Positions 8,900-17,782 of a DNA stretch of 64,000 nt are shown here, piece by piece. This DNA is from an uncultured Acidimicrobiales bacterium (lineage in GTDB: Bacteria > Actinomycetota > Acidimicrobiia > Acidimicrobiales > SZUA-35). Location: positions 1-64,000 of the forward strand of contig CALHFG010000032.1 in NCBI GenBank assembly GCA_938029215.1, in the 5' to 3' direction. Position 1 is the first letter of the stretch. The number at the start of each line of letters is the position of its first letter. A program made the position numbers and the translations under genes. The notes under the pieces were generated by a model. The model searched no databases and had not been told where the DNA came from. It saw nothing but the letters and a program-made list of their open reading frames with translations.

Positions 8900-9490
8900 G
8901 TGACCGTGGACCTCTCAGCTCGCCAGCGCATCCTCGACGCTGCCGCCGGTCTGCTGTCCGAGCGTGGCTACGGAGAAACCTCGCTGCGTCTGCTCGCATC
9001 CGAAGTAGGAATCAAGGCCGCCTCGGTCTACTACCACTTCGACTCTAAAGAGGCGTTGTACACCGAGGTGCTGCAAGCGGGGATGGACATCATGATCGAC
9101 CGGTTCGAAGCGGTGGAGGAAGCCGACTTTGATTCGGGTCGAAGTCGACTGCAGGCCCACGTTTCTGGTCACCTCGATGCTCTTCACTCCAACCTGCAAT
9201 ACACGGCGCTGCACGTGAGCGAGTTCCGCACCGCCCCCGCAACGGTTCGTACACAGTTGGTGCCCCGTCGCGACGAATACGAATCCATGTGGACCGCACT
9301 GCTCACCGCGGTCCTCCCAGAAACGCCGGCAACCGAGATCTCCATCCTTCGCTTGGGACTCTTCGGTGCCATGAACTCCTCGATCGACTGGTTCGATGCA
9401 GCCAAGGGCGGTCTTGGAGAGTTTTCCGACGTGATCACCGATGCCTTCTGGGCCGGTGCCGACAACCGAAAGAGGAGGATCGCATCATGA
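8900..9490 (+). CDS. TetR regulator of the acyl-CoA carboxylase operon
   Basis: A 196-residue TetR protein with a clear N-terminal helix-turn-helix (ETSLRLLASEVGIKAASVYYHF, about residues 25-48) and a C-terminal ligand domain. The GTG start at 8900 follows a perfect palindrome. Its stop overlaps the start of the carboxyltransferase gene (ATGA at 9487-9490), so the two are translationally coupled. This strongly suggests it represses the carboxylase in the absence of a branched acyl-CoA ligand, which is inference from arrangement. Confidence 0.92.
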   Translation: MTVDLSARQRILDAAAGLLSERGYGETSLRLLASEVGIKAASVYYHFDSKEALYTEVLQAGMDIMIDRFEAVEEADFDSGRSRLQAHVSGHLDALHSNLQYTALHVSEFRTAPATVRTQLVPRRDEYESMWTALLTAVLPETPATEISILRLGLFGAMNSSIDWFDAAKGGLGEFSDVITDAFWAGADNRKRRIAS

Positions 9491-11109
9491 GATCGATCGT
9501 TTCCAAGATCGATACCGGGTCTGCCGACTTCGCCGCGAACGTTGCGGCCTACCGCTCGCTCATCCACACACTGAATGAACGAATGCAGTTTGCGATCGAC
9601 GGTGGCAAGGGCCGGGAACGCAGCATTCAGCGACATCTCGGCCGCGGCAAAGAAATGGTTCGCGACCGCATCGACCTGGTGATCGACGTCGACACGCCGT
9701 TTCTCGAGCTTTCCACCCTGTCCGGATTCGGTCAGTACGACGATGCGGCGCCGGGCGGTGGGATCGTCACCGGGATCGGTGTGGTCCAAGGCGTCCCATA
9801 TGTCTTCATTGCGAACGACGCAACCGTGAAGGGCGGATCGCTTACACCGATCGCCATCAAGAAGCACGTGCGGGCCCAGCAGATCGCCGACGAGAACGAT
9901 CTCGGAGTGATCTACCTGGTCGACTCCGGTGGTGCGTTCCTGCCCCTCCAGGACGAAATTTTCCCCGACAAGGATCACTTCGGCGGCAGCTTCTACCGCC
10001 AGGCGCGGCTCTCGGCTCGTGGACTGCCGCAGCTGTCTGTCGTGCTCGGTGGTTGCACCGCAGGCGGTGCGTACGTGCCGGCACTGTCCGACGAGGTGAT
10101 CATGGTCGAGGGGATCGGTCGAATCTTCCTCGGTGGTCCTCCGATCGTGAAGGCGGCGCTGGGCGAAGTTATCGACCCCGATGACCTGGGGGGAGCGGAG
10201 CTTCACACCCACGTGAGCGGGGTCAGTGACTACATGGCCTCAAACGAACGCGAAGCGTACGGTCGGCTCCGAGAGATTTGCGAAACGACCAACCAACGCA
10301 AGGTCGAGGACCGGCAAGGCTGGATCGACTGGACCGAACCCAAACCGCCTGCGTATCCCGCTGAAGAGATCTACGGAATCATCAGCGCCGATGACCGAAT
10401 CCCGTGGGACAGCACCGAGGTCATCGCTCGGCTCGTCGACGGCTCGGAGTTCGCTGCATTCAAACCCGAGTGGGGTACCTCGATCGTCACCGGGTTCGCT
10501 CGGGTCTGGGGTCATCGTGTTGGCGTGATCGCGAACAACGGGATTATCTTCCCCGAGTCCGCCCTGAAGGCCGCGCACTTCATTGAACTGTGCGAACAGC
10601 GCCGAATCCCCTTGCTCTTCCTGCAGAACACCACCGGCTATATGGTCGGTCGAGACTCCGAGGCTGCGGGTATCGCCAAGCATGGCGCGAAGATGGTGGC
10701 CGCTGTCGCCAACGCCACCGTGCCCAAATACACGGTGCTCATCGGCGGTTCCTACGGGGCTGGCAACTACGGGATGTGTGGGCGGGGTTTCGAACCTCGC
10801 TTCCTGTTCGCCTGGCCGAATTCGCGAATCGCAACGATGGCGCCCAATACGGCTGAGACCGTTCTGTCCGACATTCGTCTCGCTGGCCTCAAAGGTGCTG
10901 AAACCACCGAAGAAGAAATCGCCGCGATCAAGGCGGAAATTCGCGGCCAGTTCGAGACCCAGTCCGATCCCTACCATGCAACCTCGCGGCTGTGGGATGA
11001 CGGTCTTATCGACCCGGTCCACACACGCGATGCTCTCGGCCTCTGCCTCTCCCTTGCTGCTCGACAAGACGCTCCAGCCCCCGGGCCCGGGATCGTTTAC
11101 CGGATGTGA
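9487..11109 (+). CDS. Acyl-CoA carboxylase carboxyltransferase subunit (methylcrotonyl-CoA type)
   Basis: A 540-residue beta subunit that transfers carboxyl from carboxybiotin to an acyl-CoA. GGCTAGGAYVPALSDE and the following FLGGPPIVKAALGE, LGGAELHTHVSGVSDY segments are typical of methylcrotonyl- or geranyl-CoA carboxylases rather than propionyl-CoA carboxylases. The true start is the ATG at 9487 overlapping the TetR stop; the longer frame from 9289 lies inside the TetR gene. With the next gene it makes a complete two-subunit enzyme. Leucine breakdown (3-methylcrotonyl-CoA) is most likely. Geranyl-CoA is the alternative, because no isovaleryl-CoA dehydrogenase or methylglutaconyl hydratase sits beside it. 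Confidence 0.93.
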   Translation: MRSIVSKIDTGSADFAANVAAYRSLIHTLNERMQFAIDGGKGRERSIQRHLGRGKEMVRDRIDLVIDVDTPFLELSTLSGFGQYDDAAPGGGIVTGIGVVQGVPYVFIANDATVKGGSLTPIAIKKHVRAQQIADENDLGVIYLVDSGGAFLPLQDEIFPDKDHFGGSFYRQARLSARGLPQLSVVLGGCTAGGAYVPALSDEVIMVEGIGRIFLGGPPIVKAALGEVIDPDDLGGAELHTHVSGVSDYMASNEREAYGRLREICETTNQRKVEDRQGWIDWTEPKPPAYPAEEIYGIISADDRIPWDSTEVIARLVDGSEFAAFKPEWGTSIVTGFARVWGHRVGVIANNGIIFPESALKAAHFIELCEQRRIPLLFLQNTTGYMVGRDSEAAGIAKHGAKMVAAVANATVPKYTVLIGGSYGAGNYGMCGRGFEPRFLFAWPNSRIATMAPNTAETVLSDIRLAGLKGAETTEEEIAAIKAEIRGQFETQSDPYHATSRLWDDGLIDPVHTRDALGLCLSLAARQDAPAPGPGIVYRM

Positions 11110-11112
11110 CCC

Positions 11113-12978
11113 ATGAAGATTCTTATTGCTAACCGAGGCGAGATCGCCCGCCGAATCATTCGAACCGCCCATCGTTTGGGTCATCAAACCGTGGCGGTCT
11201 TCGCCGAGCCCGACTCCAACGCGCCGTTCGTGACCGAAGCAACGGAGTCGTTGTGTATCGGGCCGGCCGATTTGGCCTCCAGCTATCTTTCGATCGAACG
11301 GATCCTGGAGGCAGCCGCTACCAGCGGCGCCACCGCAGTGCACCCCGGCTACGGGTTCCTTTCCGAAAACACCGACTTCGCTCGAGCGGTGGCGGCGGCT
11401 GGCCTCACGTGGATAGGCCCTCGACCAGAGGCGGTCGAGTCCATGGGTTCCAAGATCGAAGCCCGTCGCCTGGCCGCGAACGCAGGGGTGCCCATCATCC
11501 CAGGGTTCGATGAGTCTCAAGCCCGGCCCGATTTGTTTGCTGCGGCGGAACGCATCGGCTTTCCGGTGCTCGTGAAGGCTGCCGCTGGCGGTGGCGGCAA
11601 GGGCATCCGGATCGTTCATGACCCGGCCGGTTTCGATGGCGCCCTCGACGAGGCGATCGCCGAAGCCGAACGATCCTTTGGCGACGGCGCCATGATCGTT
11701 GAACGCTACGTTCAGCGGCCCCGTCACGTTGAGGTTCAGATCGTGGGCGACAAGCACGGCAACCTCATCGACCTCGGCACCCGCGAGTGCTCGGTGCAGC
11801 GCCGCTACCAAAAACTCCTCGAGGAGGCCCCTGCGCCGAACCTTCCCGACCACACCCGAACCGGACTTCGCCAGAGCGCTCGGCTACTGGCCGAAGCGAT
11901 CGGATATGACAGCGCAGGAACTGTCGAGTTCATCGTCGACGACGAAACCGGCGACTACTTCTTCCTCGAGATGAACACCCGACTGCAGGTTGAACATCCG
12001 GTCACCGAGTTCGTGACGGGATTTGACCTGGTCGAGCTCATGATCGGTTCGGCGGAGGGCTCATCGCTCCCTGTCGGTCAGGACGACGTGAAGCTGGTGG
12101 GTCACGCAATAGAGGCGCGGATCAATGCCGAAGACTCGAGCAGGGGGTTTGTGCCTCAGATCGGCACGATCACCGCCCTGCAGGTTCCGACCAACGTGCG
12201 TTGGGATTCAGCGGTCGAGCAGGGATCGGAGATCTCACCTCACTATGACGCCATGATCGCGAAGCTCATAGTGAACGGACCCGATCGACCGACGGCGTTG
12301 AGCTCGCTCGCCACGGCGTTGGACGAGCTCGTCATCGGTGGCTTGGTAACCAACGCGGGCTTCCACCGCTGGCTGTTGACCCAGAAGCCAGTGGTTGAGG
12401 GTCGAGTCACCACCCGCTTTCTCGACGACACCGAGATCCCAACCGACACCGGAGTCGAAGAAGCCGCGGCTCACGCGGCTGGTTTGTGGTTGAACTCGCG
12501 CAGGTCAGCCCCTGAGGATCTGGTGTGGAAATCGCTCCCGAGGTTCGCACTCACGCCGCAGCGGCCGATTCGGCCCCTGTACCTGGGTGCCCTCGATGGT
12601 GAAGTCTTTGAAGTTCTTCCACGGACCGAGACCCCGGTCGCCGGTGTTTGTGAAGGAAACGAGGTGGTGGTCAACGTGGACGGTCACTCGCATTCCTTTG
12701 TCGTTCTCGATCGCTCCGAGCACTGGGCGCCTCGCGGTGGAGATGTTCACGGAAGCGCGGGAGCGCTCACGTCTCCTTTCCCCGCGGTGGTGGCCGAGGT
12801 GCACGCCACGCCAGGTGCTGGGGTGGAAGGCGGCGAGGTTCTGGTGGTGATCGAAGCCATGAAGATGCTCCATTCGCTCAAGGCGGGCGGACCCGGGACT
12901 ATCGATGAAGTACGGGTCGAGGTAGGGGATCAGACTGCTTCTCACCAGGTCTTGGTGACATTTGCCGCCCAGGAATAG
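11113..12978 (+). CDS. Biotin carboxylase / biotin carrier fusion (alpha subunit)
   Basis: A 621-residue alpha subunit. It has biotin carboxylase N-domain ANRGEIARRI, the ATP-grasp glycine loop KAAAGGGGKGIRIV (about residues 156-169), EMNTRLQVEHPVTE, and a C-terminal biotinyl domain whose acceptor Lys584 lies in EAMKM. It carboxylates biotin with ATP and bicarbonate for the partner subunit encoded 3 bases upstream. The length is near that of MccA. The middle linker domain (about residues 450-540) is poorly conserved, as usual for the part that docks the beta subunit. Confidence 0.94.
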   Translation: MKILIANRGEIARRIIRTAHRLGHQTVAVFAEPDSNAPFVTEATESLCIGPADLASSYLSIERILEAAATSGATAVHPGYGFLSENTDFARAVAAAGLTWIGPRPEAVESMGSKIEARRLAANAGVPIIPGFDESQARPDLFAAAERIGFPVLVKAAAGGGGKGIRIVHDPAGFDGALDEAIAEAERSFGDGAMIVERYVQRPRHVEVQIVGDKHGNLIDLGTRECSVQRRYQKLLEEAPAPNLPDHTRTGLRQSARLLAEAIGYDSAGTVEFIVDDETGDYFFLEMNTRLQVEHPVTEFVTGFDLVELMIGSAEGSSLPVGQDDVKLVGHAIEARINAEDSSRGFVPQIGTITALQVPTNVRWDSAVEQGSEISPHYDAMIAKLIVNGPDRPTALSSLATALDELVIGGLVTNAGFHRWLLTQKPVVEGRVTTRFLDDTEIPTDTGVEEAAAHAAGLWLNSRRSAPEDLVWKSLPRFALTPQRPIRPLYLGALDGEVFEVLPRTETPVAGVCEGNEVVVNVDGHSHSFVVLDRSEHWAPRGGDVHGSAGALTSPFPAVVAEVHATPGAGVEGGEVLVVIEAMKMLHSLKAGGPGTIDEVRVEVGDQTASHQVLVTFAAQE

Positions 12979-12987
12979 CGCCGATGC

Positions 12988-13005
12988 GTTCAGTCTGGGT
13001 TCAGT
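12988..13005 (+). promoter_or_regulatory. Tandem direct repeat, likely OmpR-type regulator box
   Basis: GTTCAGT at 12988-12994 and again at 12999-13005, an 11-bp period with a 4-base spacer, just upstream of the response regulator start at 13027. OmpR/PhoB-family regulators characteristically bind 11-bp-period direct repeats (as in PhoP boxes of actinomycetes), so autoregulation of the downstream pair is the likely role. Confidence 0.6.
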
Positions 13006-13026
13006 GATCCGTGCGATGCTGAAGCT

Positions 13027-13713
13027 GTGAGAATTCTTGTTGTTGAAGACGAACGCACCGTCGCGTCCGCATTGCGGCGTGGTCTGCAGGCCGAAGGGTA
13101 CGACGTCGACATCAGCGACAACGGCGAAGATGGTCTGTGGCGAGCCCAGGAAGGCAGCTACGACGCGATCATTCTCGACATCATGCTGCCCAAGCTCAAC
13201 GGCTACAAGGTGTGTCAGACCCTGCGGGATGAAGGTAACTGGACTCCGGTGATGATGCTTACCGCCAAGGACGGCGAGTTTGACGTCGCCGAAGGGCTCG
13301 ACACCGGCGCCGACGACTATCTCACCAAACCGTTCTCGTTTGTCGTTTTGGCTGCCCGGCTGCGGGCTCTTCTGCGCCGTGGCGGTTCCGGCGGGGACGC
13401 GGCCGACGGATCGATGTTCCAAGCTGGCGACCTGGTGTTGGACCCAAAGAGCCACCAATGTCGTAGAGGCGATGATCAAATCGAGCTCACCGCCAAGGAG
13501 TTTGCGATTCTCGCGTTCATGGTCCGACGCTCAGGTCAGATCACCACGAAGGCGGAGATTCTCGACAATGTCTGGGACTACGACTTCGAGGGCGACCCAA
13601 ACATCGTTGAGGTGTATGTCAGACGACTGCGCAAGAAGATCGATGAGCCATTCGGAACCCGTACCATCACCACCGTGAGAGGTGTTGGCTACCGACTGGA
13701 ATCTGACGCGTAG
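13027..13713 (+). CDS. OmpR-family response regulator
   Basis: A 228-residue DNA-binding response regulator. The receiver domain has acidic pocket VVEDE, phospho-acceptor Asp51 (IILDIMLP), and the conserved Thr (MMLTA) and Lys (LTKPF). A winged-helix trans_reg_C domain follows (ELTAKEFAIL to GVGYRLE). The GTG start at 13027 follows the GTTCAGT direct repeat. It is co-transcribed with the histidine kinase gene starting 1 base after its stop. The signal is not evident; the closest general types are the CusR/TrcR/TcrA-like regulators. Confidence 0.93.
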   Translation: MRILVVEDERTVASALRRGLQAEGYDVDISDNGEDGLWRAQEGSYDAIILDIMLPKLNGYKVCQTLRDEGNWTPVMMLTAKDGEFDVAEGLDTGADDYLTKPFSFVVLAARLRALLRRGGSGGDAADGSMFQAGDLVLDPKSHQCRRGDDQIELTAKEFAILAFMVRRSGQITTKAEILDNVWDYDFEGDPNIVEVYVRRLRKKIDEPFGTRTITTVRGVGYRLESDA

Positions 13714-13714
13714 G

Positions 13715-15064
13715 ATGTGGGCGAGCCTGCGGAACCGCATTGCGCTCGTTGCAACGGGCGTAACGTTCGTCGTTTTGGTACTTGTCGCCGCGCTGCTTGT
13801 GCAGAACCAACAGCGCACGCTCGACGCAGCTGTAGATGCCGCGCTGGCAAGCGAAATCGACAACTTGCAGCGGGACCTGGCGATCAACTTCGGCCGCGGT
13901 AGCAGGAGGCAGCGACCGCAGGTGGTGTCATTGGAACAGCTTCGACGGTTCGCTCAGAGCTCCAACAACAATTTCCAATGGATTGGTGAGGACGGGGCCG
14001 TGATTCTCGGCGTCGGCGGCTTCAACACCCAGATTCCCATTCTCACCGGGGATCGACTCCAGGATGACTCGGGCACGTATCTCACCATCTCAGATCTCGA
14101 GAACAAACGGTTCCGGGTCGTGTCGTCGCCGGTGGGTGAGGGCACGCTGGTCGTTGGGTACTCGCTGGCCGATGTCGATGAAGCTCAGCGATCCCTCACC
14201 CGTACGCTGATGTTCACCCTCCCCGCCTTGGCGCTCCTGCTCGGGCTGCTGATTTGGTTCTTCGTGGGACGAGCTCTCGCGCCGGTGGAACGAATGCGAC
14301 GCGAGGTAGATGGCATTTCGGCCCAAGACCTCGACTGGCGTGTCTCGACCCCGAGGACAACAGAACTAAGTTCGCTTGCGTCCACCATGAACCGCATGCT
14401 CGGGCGGATTCAAGATTCCCTCACGAAGCAGCAGCGGTTCGTCTCCGATGCATCCCATGAGCTGCGGAGCCCACTCACCGGAATCCGGGGACAGCTTGAG
14501 GTCAACATCGCCCACCCGGACGCCCCTGGTCGAGAAGAGTCCGAACGCGAAATGCTTGAGGAAACGATTCGGATGCAGTCGTTGGTCGAGGATCTTCTGG
14601 CTCTTGCTCGCAGCGATCACGGGCATCAACACGTGCCGATGGGCCTGGTCGACTTGGATGACGTGGTGAACGATGAAGTGCGCCGCCAGCGGCGGTCGTC
14701 CGACAAGACCATTAACGCCCGATTGGAACCCGTTCAGGTAGTCGGCAACAGTGACCAGCTCACCCGGGTTGTTCGCAACCTCATCGACAATGCCAACCGG
14801 CATGCGGTGGCCGCCATCGAGGTCAACGTCGTTGACCGCGGTGGCATAGCCCACCTGCATGTGAGCGACGATGGACCCGGAGTGCCCGAGAACATGCGCA
14901 GCGGCATCTTTGAACGGTTCACCCGATCCGACGAGGCACGAGACCGTGACTCAGGCGGCAGCGGTCTGGGCCTCTCAATATGTCAGACCATCGTGGACGC
15001 CCATGGCGGATCGATAGCGCTGGAACCTCCGAGCAGGTTCGTTGTAGAACTCCCGGTGCCCTAG
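13715..15064 (+). CDS. Membrane histidine kinase (HisKA type)
   Basis: A 449-residue sensor kinase starting at MWASLRNRIAL. There are two membrane helices (about 9-30 and 165-186) flanking a roughly 135-residue extracytoplasmic sensor domain, then HAMP, then a HisKA box with His248 (FVSDASHELRSPLTG), then HATPase_c with N box and GGSGLGLSI. The two-helix layout suggests an envelope or metal/redox signal sensed outside. It partners the preceding OmpR regulator. Confidence 0.93.
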   Translation: MWASLRNRIALVATGVTFVVLVLVAALLVQNQQRTLDAAVDAALASEIDNLQRDLAINFGRGSRRQRPQVVSLEQLRRFAQSSNNNFQWIGEDGAVILGVGGFNTQIPILTGDRLQDDSGTYLTISDLENKRFRVVSSPVGEGTLVVGYSLADVDEAQRSLTRTLMFTLPALALLLGLLIWFFVGRALAPVERMRREVDGISAQDLDWRVSTPRTTELSSLASTMNRMLGRIQDSLTKQQRFVSDASHELRSPLTGIRGQLEVNIAHPDAPGREESEREMLEETIRMQSLVEDLLALARSDHGHQHVPMGLVDLDDVVNDEVRRQRRSSDKTINARLEPVQVVGNSDQLTRVVRNLIDNANRHAVAAIEVNVVDRGGIAHLHVSDDGPGVPENMRSGIFERFTRSDEARDRDSGGSGLGLSICQTIVDAHGGSIALEPPSRFVVELPVP

Positions 15065-15073
15065 GCAGGGCAG

Positions 15074-15571
15074 CTACAGGGCTGCGATTGCGGCGTCGTA
15101 ATCGGGCTCGCTGGCGATCTCGGGGACCAGTTCGGTGTGCTTCACGTTTCCGTCGGGGCCAACGACCACGATCGCCCGAGCCAGCAGTCCCTGTAGTGGA
15201 CCGTCCACAAGCTTTACGCCGTAGCTGTCGGAAAAGTCGTCGCTGCGGAAACAGCTCGCGGTCGACACGTTCTCGATGCCTTCGGCACCGCAGAAACGGC
15301 CCTGAGCAAACGGAAGATCGGCAGAAACGTTGAGGACAACGGTGTTGTCCATGTCGGCGGCACGCTCGTTGAAGGTTCGAACACTGGTTGCGCACGTTGG
15401 GGTATCGACGCTGGGGAAGATGCTGATCACGACGTTCTTGCCGGCGTGGTCGGCCAGGGAGACCGGTCCGAGGTCGTTGCCAACCAGCGAGAATGCAGGA
15501 GCTGGGGAGCCGACTGCGGGAAGATCGCCGTTTGTGTTTGAAGGATTGCCACCAAGGGTTACTGAAGCCAT
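15074..15571 (-). CDS. tpx: Thiol peroxidase Tpx
   Basis: A 165-residue atypical 2-Cys peroxiredoxin that reduces lipid and hydrogen peroxides using thioredoxin. Peroxidatic Cys60 lies in [11 protein letters not shown] and resolving Cys94 in GRFCGAEG, matching the positions in the E. coli enzyme. The length is normal. It is convergent with the two-component system and divergent from the PspC gene. A 10-bp palindrome sits 11 bases upstream of the start. Confidence 0.95.
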   Translation of the reverse strand: MASVTLGGNPSNTNGDLPAVGSPAPAFSLVGNDLGPVSLADHAGKNVVISIFPSVDTPTCATSVRTFNERAADMDNTVVLNVSADLPFAQGRFCGAEGIENVSTASCFRSDDFSDSYGVKLVDGPLQGLLARAIVVVGPDGNVKHTELVPEIASEPDYDAAIAAL

Positions 15572-15582
15572 GTCTTGTAGTT

Positions 15583-15592
15583 AAGCGCGCTT
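15583..15592. promoter_or_regulatory. Short palindrome upstream of tpx
   Basis: AAGCGCGCTT, a perfect 10-bp palindrome, lies 11 bases from the tpx start codon in the tpx/pspC divergent gap. It could be a redox-regulator half or full site. It is short enough to arise by chance. Confidence 0.25.
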
Positions 15593-15706
15593 TTGACGGT
15601 TTTGTTACCCCGAGTCGTTTCGGGGTCGGCTTTGGCCTTTCGGCCGATACCCGAGGGCGTGGTTCGTCGTAGGTTGAGGTCAACACCACCCAACGAAAGG
15701 CTCGTA

Positions 15707-15916
15707 ATGACCAACCAACTCGTTCGCCCCGCAACCGGCCGCATGTTCGGCGGAGTTGCCGCAGGGATAGCCGACAGGTACGGCTGGGACCGGACGACGG
15801 TTCGGCTTGCTCTCCTGGCTTCCTGTCTGCTCCCCGGCCCTCAGGCCATCGCCTACGTGATCGCATGGGCCGTGATCCCAGACGAGAGCGCCGTGCCGAC
15901 AGTCGTGATGTCGTAA
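15707..15916 (+). CDS. PspC-domain small membrane protein
   Basis: A 69-residue PspC protein (PF04024). It has N-terminal LVRPATGRMFGGVAAGIADRYGWDRTTVRLA followed by one hydrophobic helix (about residues 35-60) and a short tail. The start at 15707 is chosen because GAAAGG lies just upstream and the family begins here. PspC proteins sense or relay cell-envelope stress. It precedes a NarL-type kinase/regulator pair by 10 bases and probably feeds into it. Confidence 0.9.
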   Translation: MTNQLVRPATGRMFGGVAAGIADRYGWDRTTVRLALLASCLLPGPQAIAYVIAWAVIPDESAVPTVVMS

Positions 15917-15926
15917 CGTCTCCGTT

Positions 15927-17138
15927 GTGCCCCGTGTGACGTTCTTTCCCTCCCGACGGTTGTGGGTGAAGCGACGATTTAACGACATCCAGACAACCTT
16001 GGCGGTGGCCCAGAACGGGTCACCGCCTCGGCGCGTCGATTGGCTGTTCGCGGGCCTGTTCTTTCTGCTGGGACTGGGGGAGACCCTCGACGGGGTTCCG
16101 GGTGGTGGCGTGCGATTCTGGGAACTTGTCGTGCTTGCCGCCGCCTGCGCCGCAGTGCCATTCCGTCGCACCCGGCCGCCCTACTTGTTTCTCATCGCCA
16201 TCGCTCTTCTCTTCGTTGGCTCGATCGCTACCCCCAACACGGACTTTGAGCTCACCGGCGGGACCTTTTTGGCGTTGGCGTTCGTCAGCTACGCGTTGTG
16301 TCGATGGCGCCCCGCATCCGAGGTGTACCTCGGTGTGGGCGTGCTCGTGGTCGTCGAACCGATTACCGAGGTCATTCGACTCGGGGCCGTCGGCGACGGG
16401 ATCGGATCGTTCACTCTCTGGGCTGCGGTCGTGGCGGTAGGGGTGTTGATGCGCTACCGACGGGTTCTACAACTCAACCAGGTTGAGCAGGCGCGACTGA
16501 GCGAGCGCAACGTGCTGGCCCGAGAGTTGCACGATTCGGTAGCTCACTATGTATCTGCCATCGCCGTGCAAGCCCAAGCGGCTCAATATGTGGCCCAGCA
16601 CAACCCCGAGGCCGCGGTGCGGGCTATGGCCGATGTCGAACAGACGGCAAACAAAGCGATCGACGAAATGCAGCGGATGGTCGGTGTGCTGCGCACCACC
16701 GACGACATCGCACGACGGGTCGCGTCGACGTCGCTACTAGATCTTGCCGACTCGGCGTTGCGGCCCGCGGTGGCGGTTTCGGGCGATCACGATCTCAGCG
16801 GCCTGGCGCCGGCGGTAGCAGCAGCGATGTACCGGGTCGCTCAGGAGTCGGTGACCAACGCCCGCAAACACGCTCGATCGGCGACTTTCATTCAGGTCAA
16901 CTGTTCGATCGGGCACTCCGAAGTGGTCTTGCAGGTGACGAACGACGGCGTCACGGGATCTTTCGGCCGGGGTGGCTACGGTTTGGTCGGCATGGAAGAA
17001 CGGGTCCGGTCTCTAGGTGGCGACTTGGTGGTTGGTCCCGCCCCGCACAACACCTGGAGCGTCGTCGCCAGAGTTCCACGCGACGTTGCTCGACCATCGA
17101 CTCCTCCGAGTCGCGGTGATGATCGGAACGTTCGATGA
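15927..17138 (+). CDS. Sensor histidine kinase, NarL/DesK type (HisKA_3)
   Basis: A 403-residue membrane kinase. Four to six hydrophobic segments lie between residues 38 and 176, followed by a HisKA_3 dimerisation box with phospho-acceptor His202 (ARELHDSVAHYVSA) and a HATPase domain (QESVTNARKHA, GGYGLVGMEER). There is no extracytoplasmic domain of note, so it likely senses the membrane itself or the adjacent PspC protein. GTG at 15927 is the likely start. It overlaps the regulator start by 4 bases. Confidence 0.92.
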   Translation: MPRVTFFPSRRLWVKRRFNDIQTTLAVAQNGSPPRRVDWLFAGLFFLLGLGETLDGVPGGGVRFWELVVLAAACAAVPFRRTRPPYLFLIAIALLFVGSIATPNTDFELTGGTFLALAFVSYALCRWRPASEVYLGVGVLVVVEPITEVIRLGAVGDGIGSFTLWAAVVAVGVLMRYRRVLQLNQVEQARLSERNVLARELHDSVAHYVSAIAVQAQAAQYVAQHNPEAAVRAMADVEQTANKAIDEMQRMVGVLRTTDDIARRVASTSLLDLADSALRPAVAVSGDHDLSGLAPAVAAAMYRVAQESVTNARKHARSATFIQVNCSIGHSEVVLQVTNDGVTGSFGRGGYGLVGMEERVRSLGGDLVVGPAPHNTWSVVARVPRDVARPSTPPSRGDDRNVR

Positions 17139-17782
17139 TTCGGGTTCTGATCGCCGATGACCAAGATCTTGTTCGTACCGGGTTTCAGATGATTCTTGAC
17201 GCCACCGACGGAATTGACGTTGTGGGCGAAGCGGCGAACGGGCGTGAGGCGGTGACCAAGGCGTTACACCTCCGACCCGACGTTTGCCTATTCGACGTGC
17301 GGATGCCCGAGATGGACGGCATTGCCGCCACTCGAGAGATTGCGGGACCCGGTGTCGCCGACCCTATGAACGTCGTCATCGTCACCACCTTCGATACCGA
17401 CGAGAACATCTACGGGGCGCTGGAAGCTGGAGCGTCGGGCTTCCTGTTGAAAAATGCCGGGCCGGAACTATTGATCGAAGCGATCCGGGCGGCTTCGGAG
17501 GGCGACGCCCTCATCTCCCCGAGCGTCACCAAGCGACTGCTTGAACACGTCAACGCAAACGCCGGACTGGTAAAGCGGGAGCAGCCAATCGATCCGCTGA
17601 CCGAGCGCGAGGAGGAGGTCCTGGCGGCCGTGGCGCAGGGTCTCACCAACAATGAGATCGCCGCCGAACTGTTCGTGTCGCTCGGAACCGCAAAAGCCCA
17701 CATTGCCCATCTCATGGAGAAGCTGCATGCCCGAAATCGGGTGGAGCTGGTGATCTGGGCCTACGAGACCGGCCGCGTCTAG
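17135..17782 (+). CDS. LuxR/NarL-family response regulator
   Basis: A 215-residue regulator with receiver (Asp54 in [12 protein letters not shown]) and C-terminal LuxR helix-turn-helix ([20 protein letters not shown]). It pairs with the kinase whose stop it overlaps. It overlaps the convergent aldehyde dehydrogenase gene by 4 bases at the 3' end. Confidence 0.93.
   Translation: MIRVLIADDQDLVRTGFQMILDATDGIDVVGEAANGREAVTKALHLRPDVCLFDVRMPEMDGIAATREIAGPGVADPMNVVIVTTFDTDENIYGALEAGASGFLLKNAGPELLIEAIRAASEGDALISPSVTKRLLEHVNANAGLVKREQPIDPLTEREEEVLAAVAQGLTNNEIAAELFVSLGTAKAHIAHLMEKLHARNRVELVIWAYETGRV

Noticed and set aside
10240..11853. A 537-aa open frame on the minus strand across the carboxylase genes
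   Set aside because: It is a high-GC shadow of the real plus-strand genes, with no recognisable motifs, and would cross a gene boundary.
12505..13479. 324-aa minus-strand frame across the carrier domain and response regulator
   Set aside because: Opposite-strand shadow; both plus-strand genes are confirmed by motifs.
14919..15866. Arg-rich 315-aa frame on the minus strand
   Set aside because: Composition is dominated by Arg, typical of the wrong frame. It covers parts of the kinase, tpx and pspC genes.
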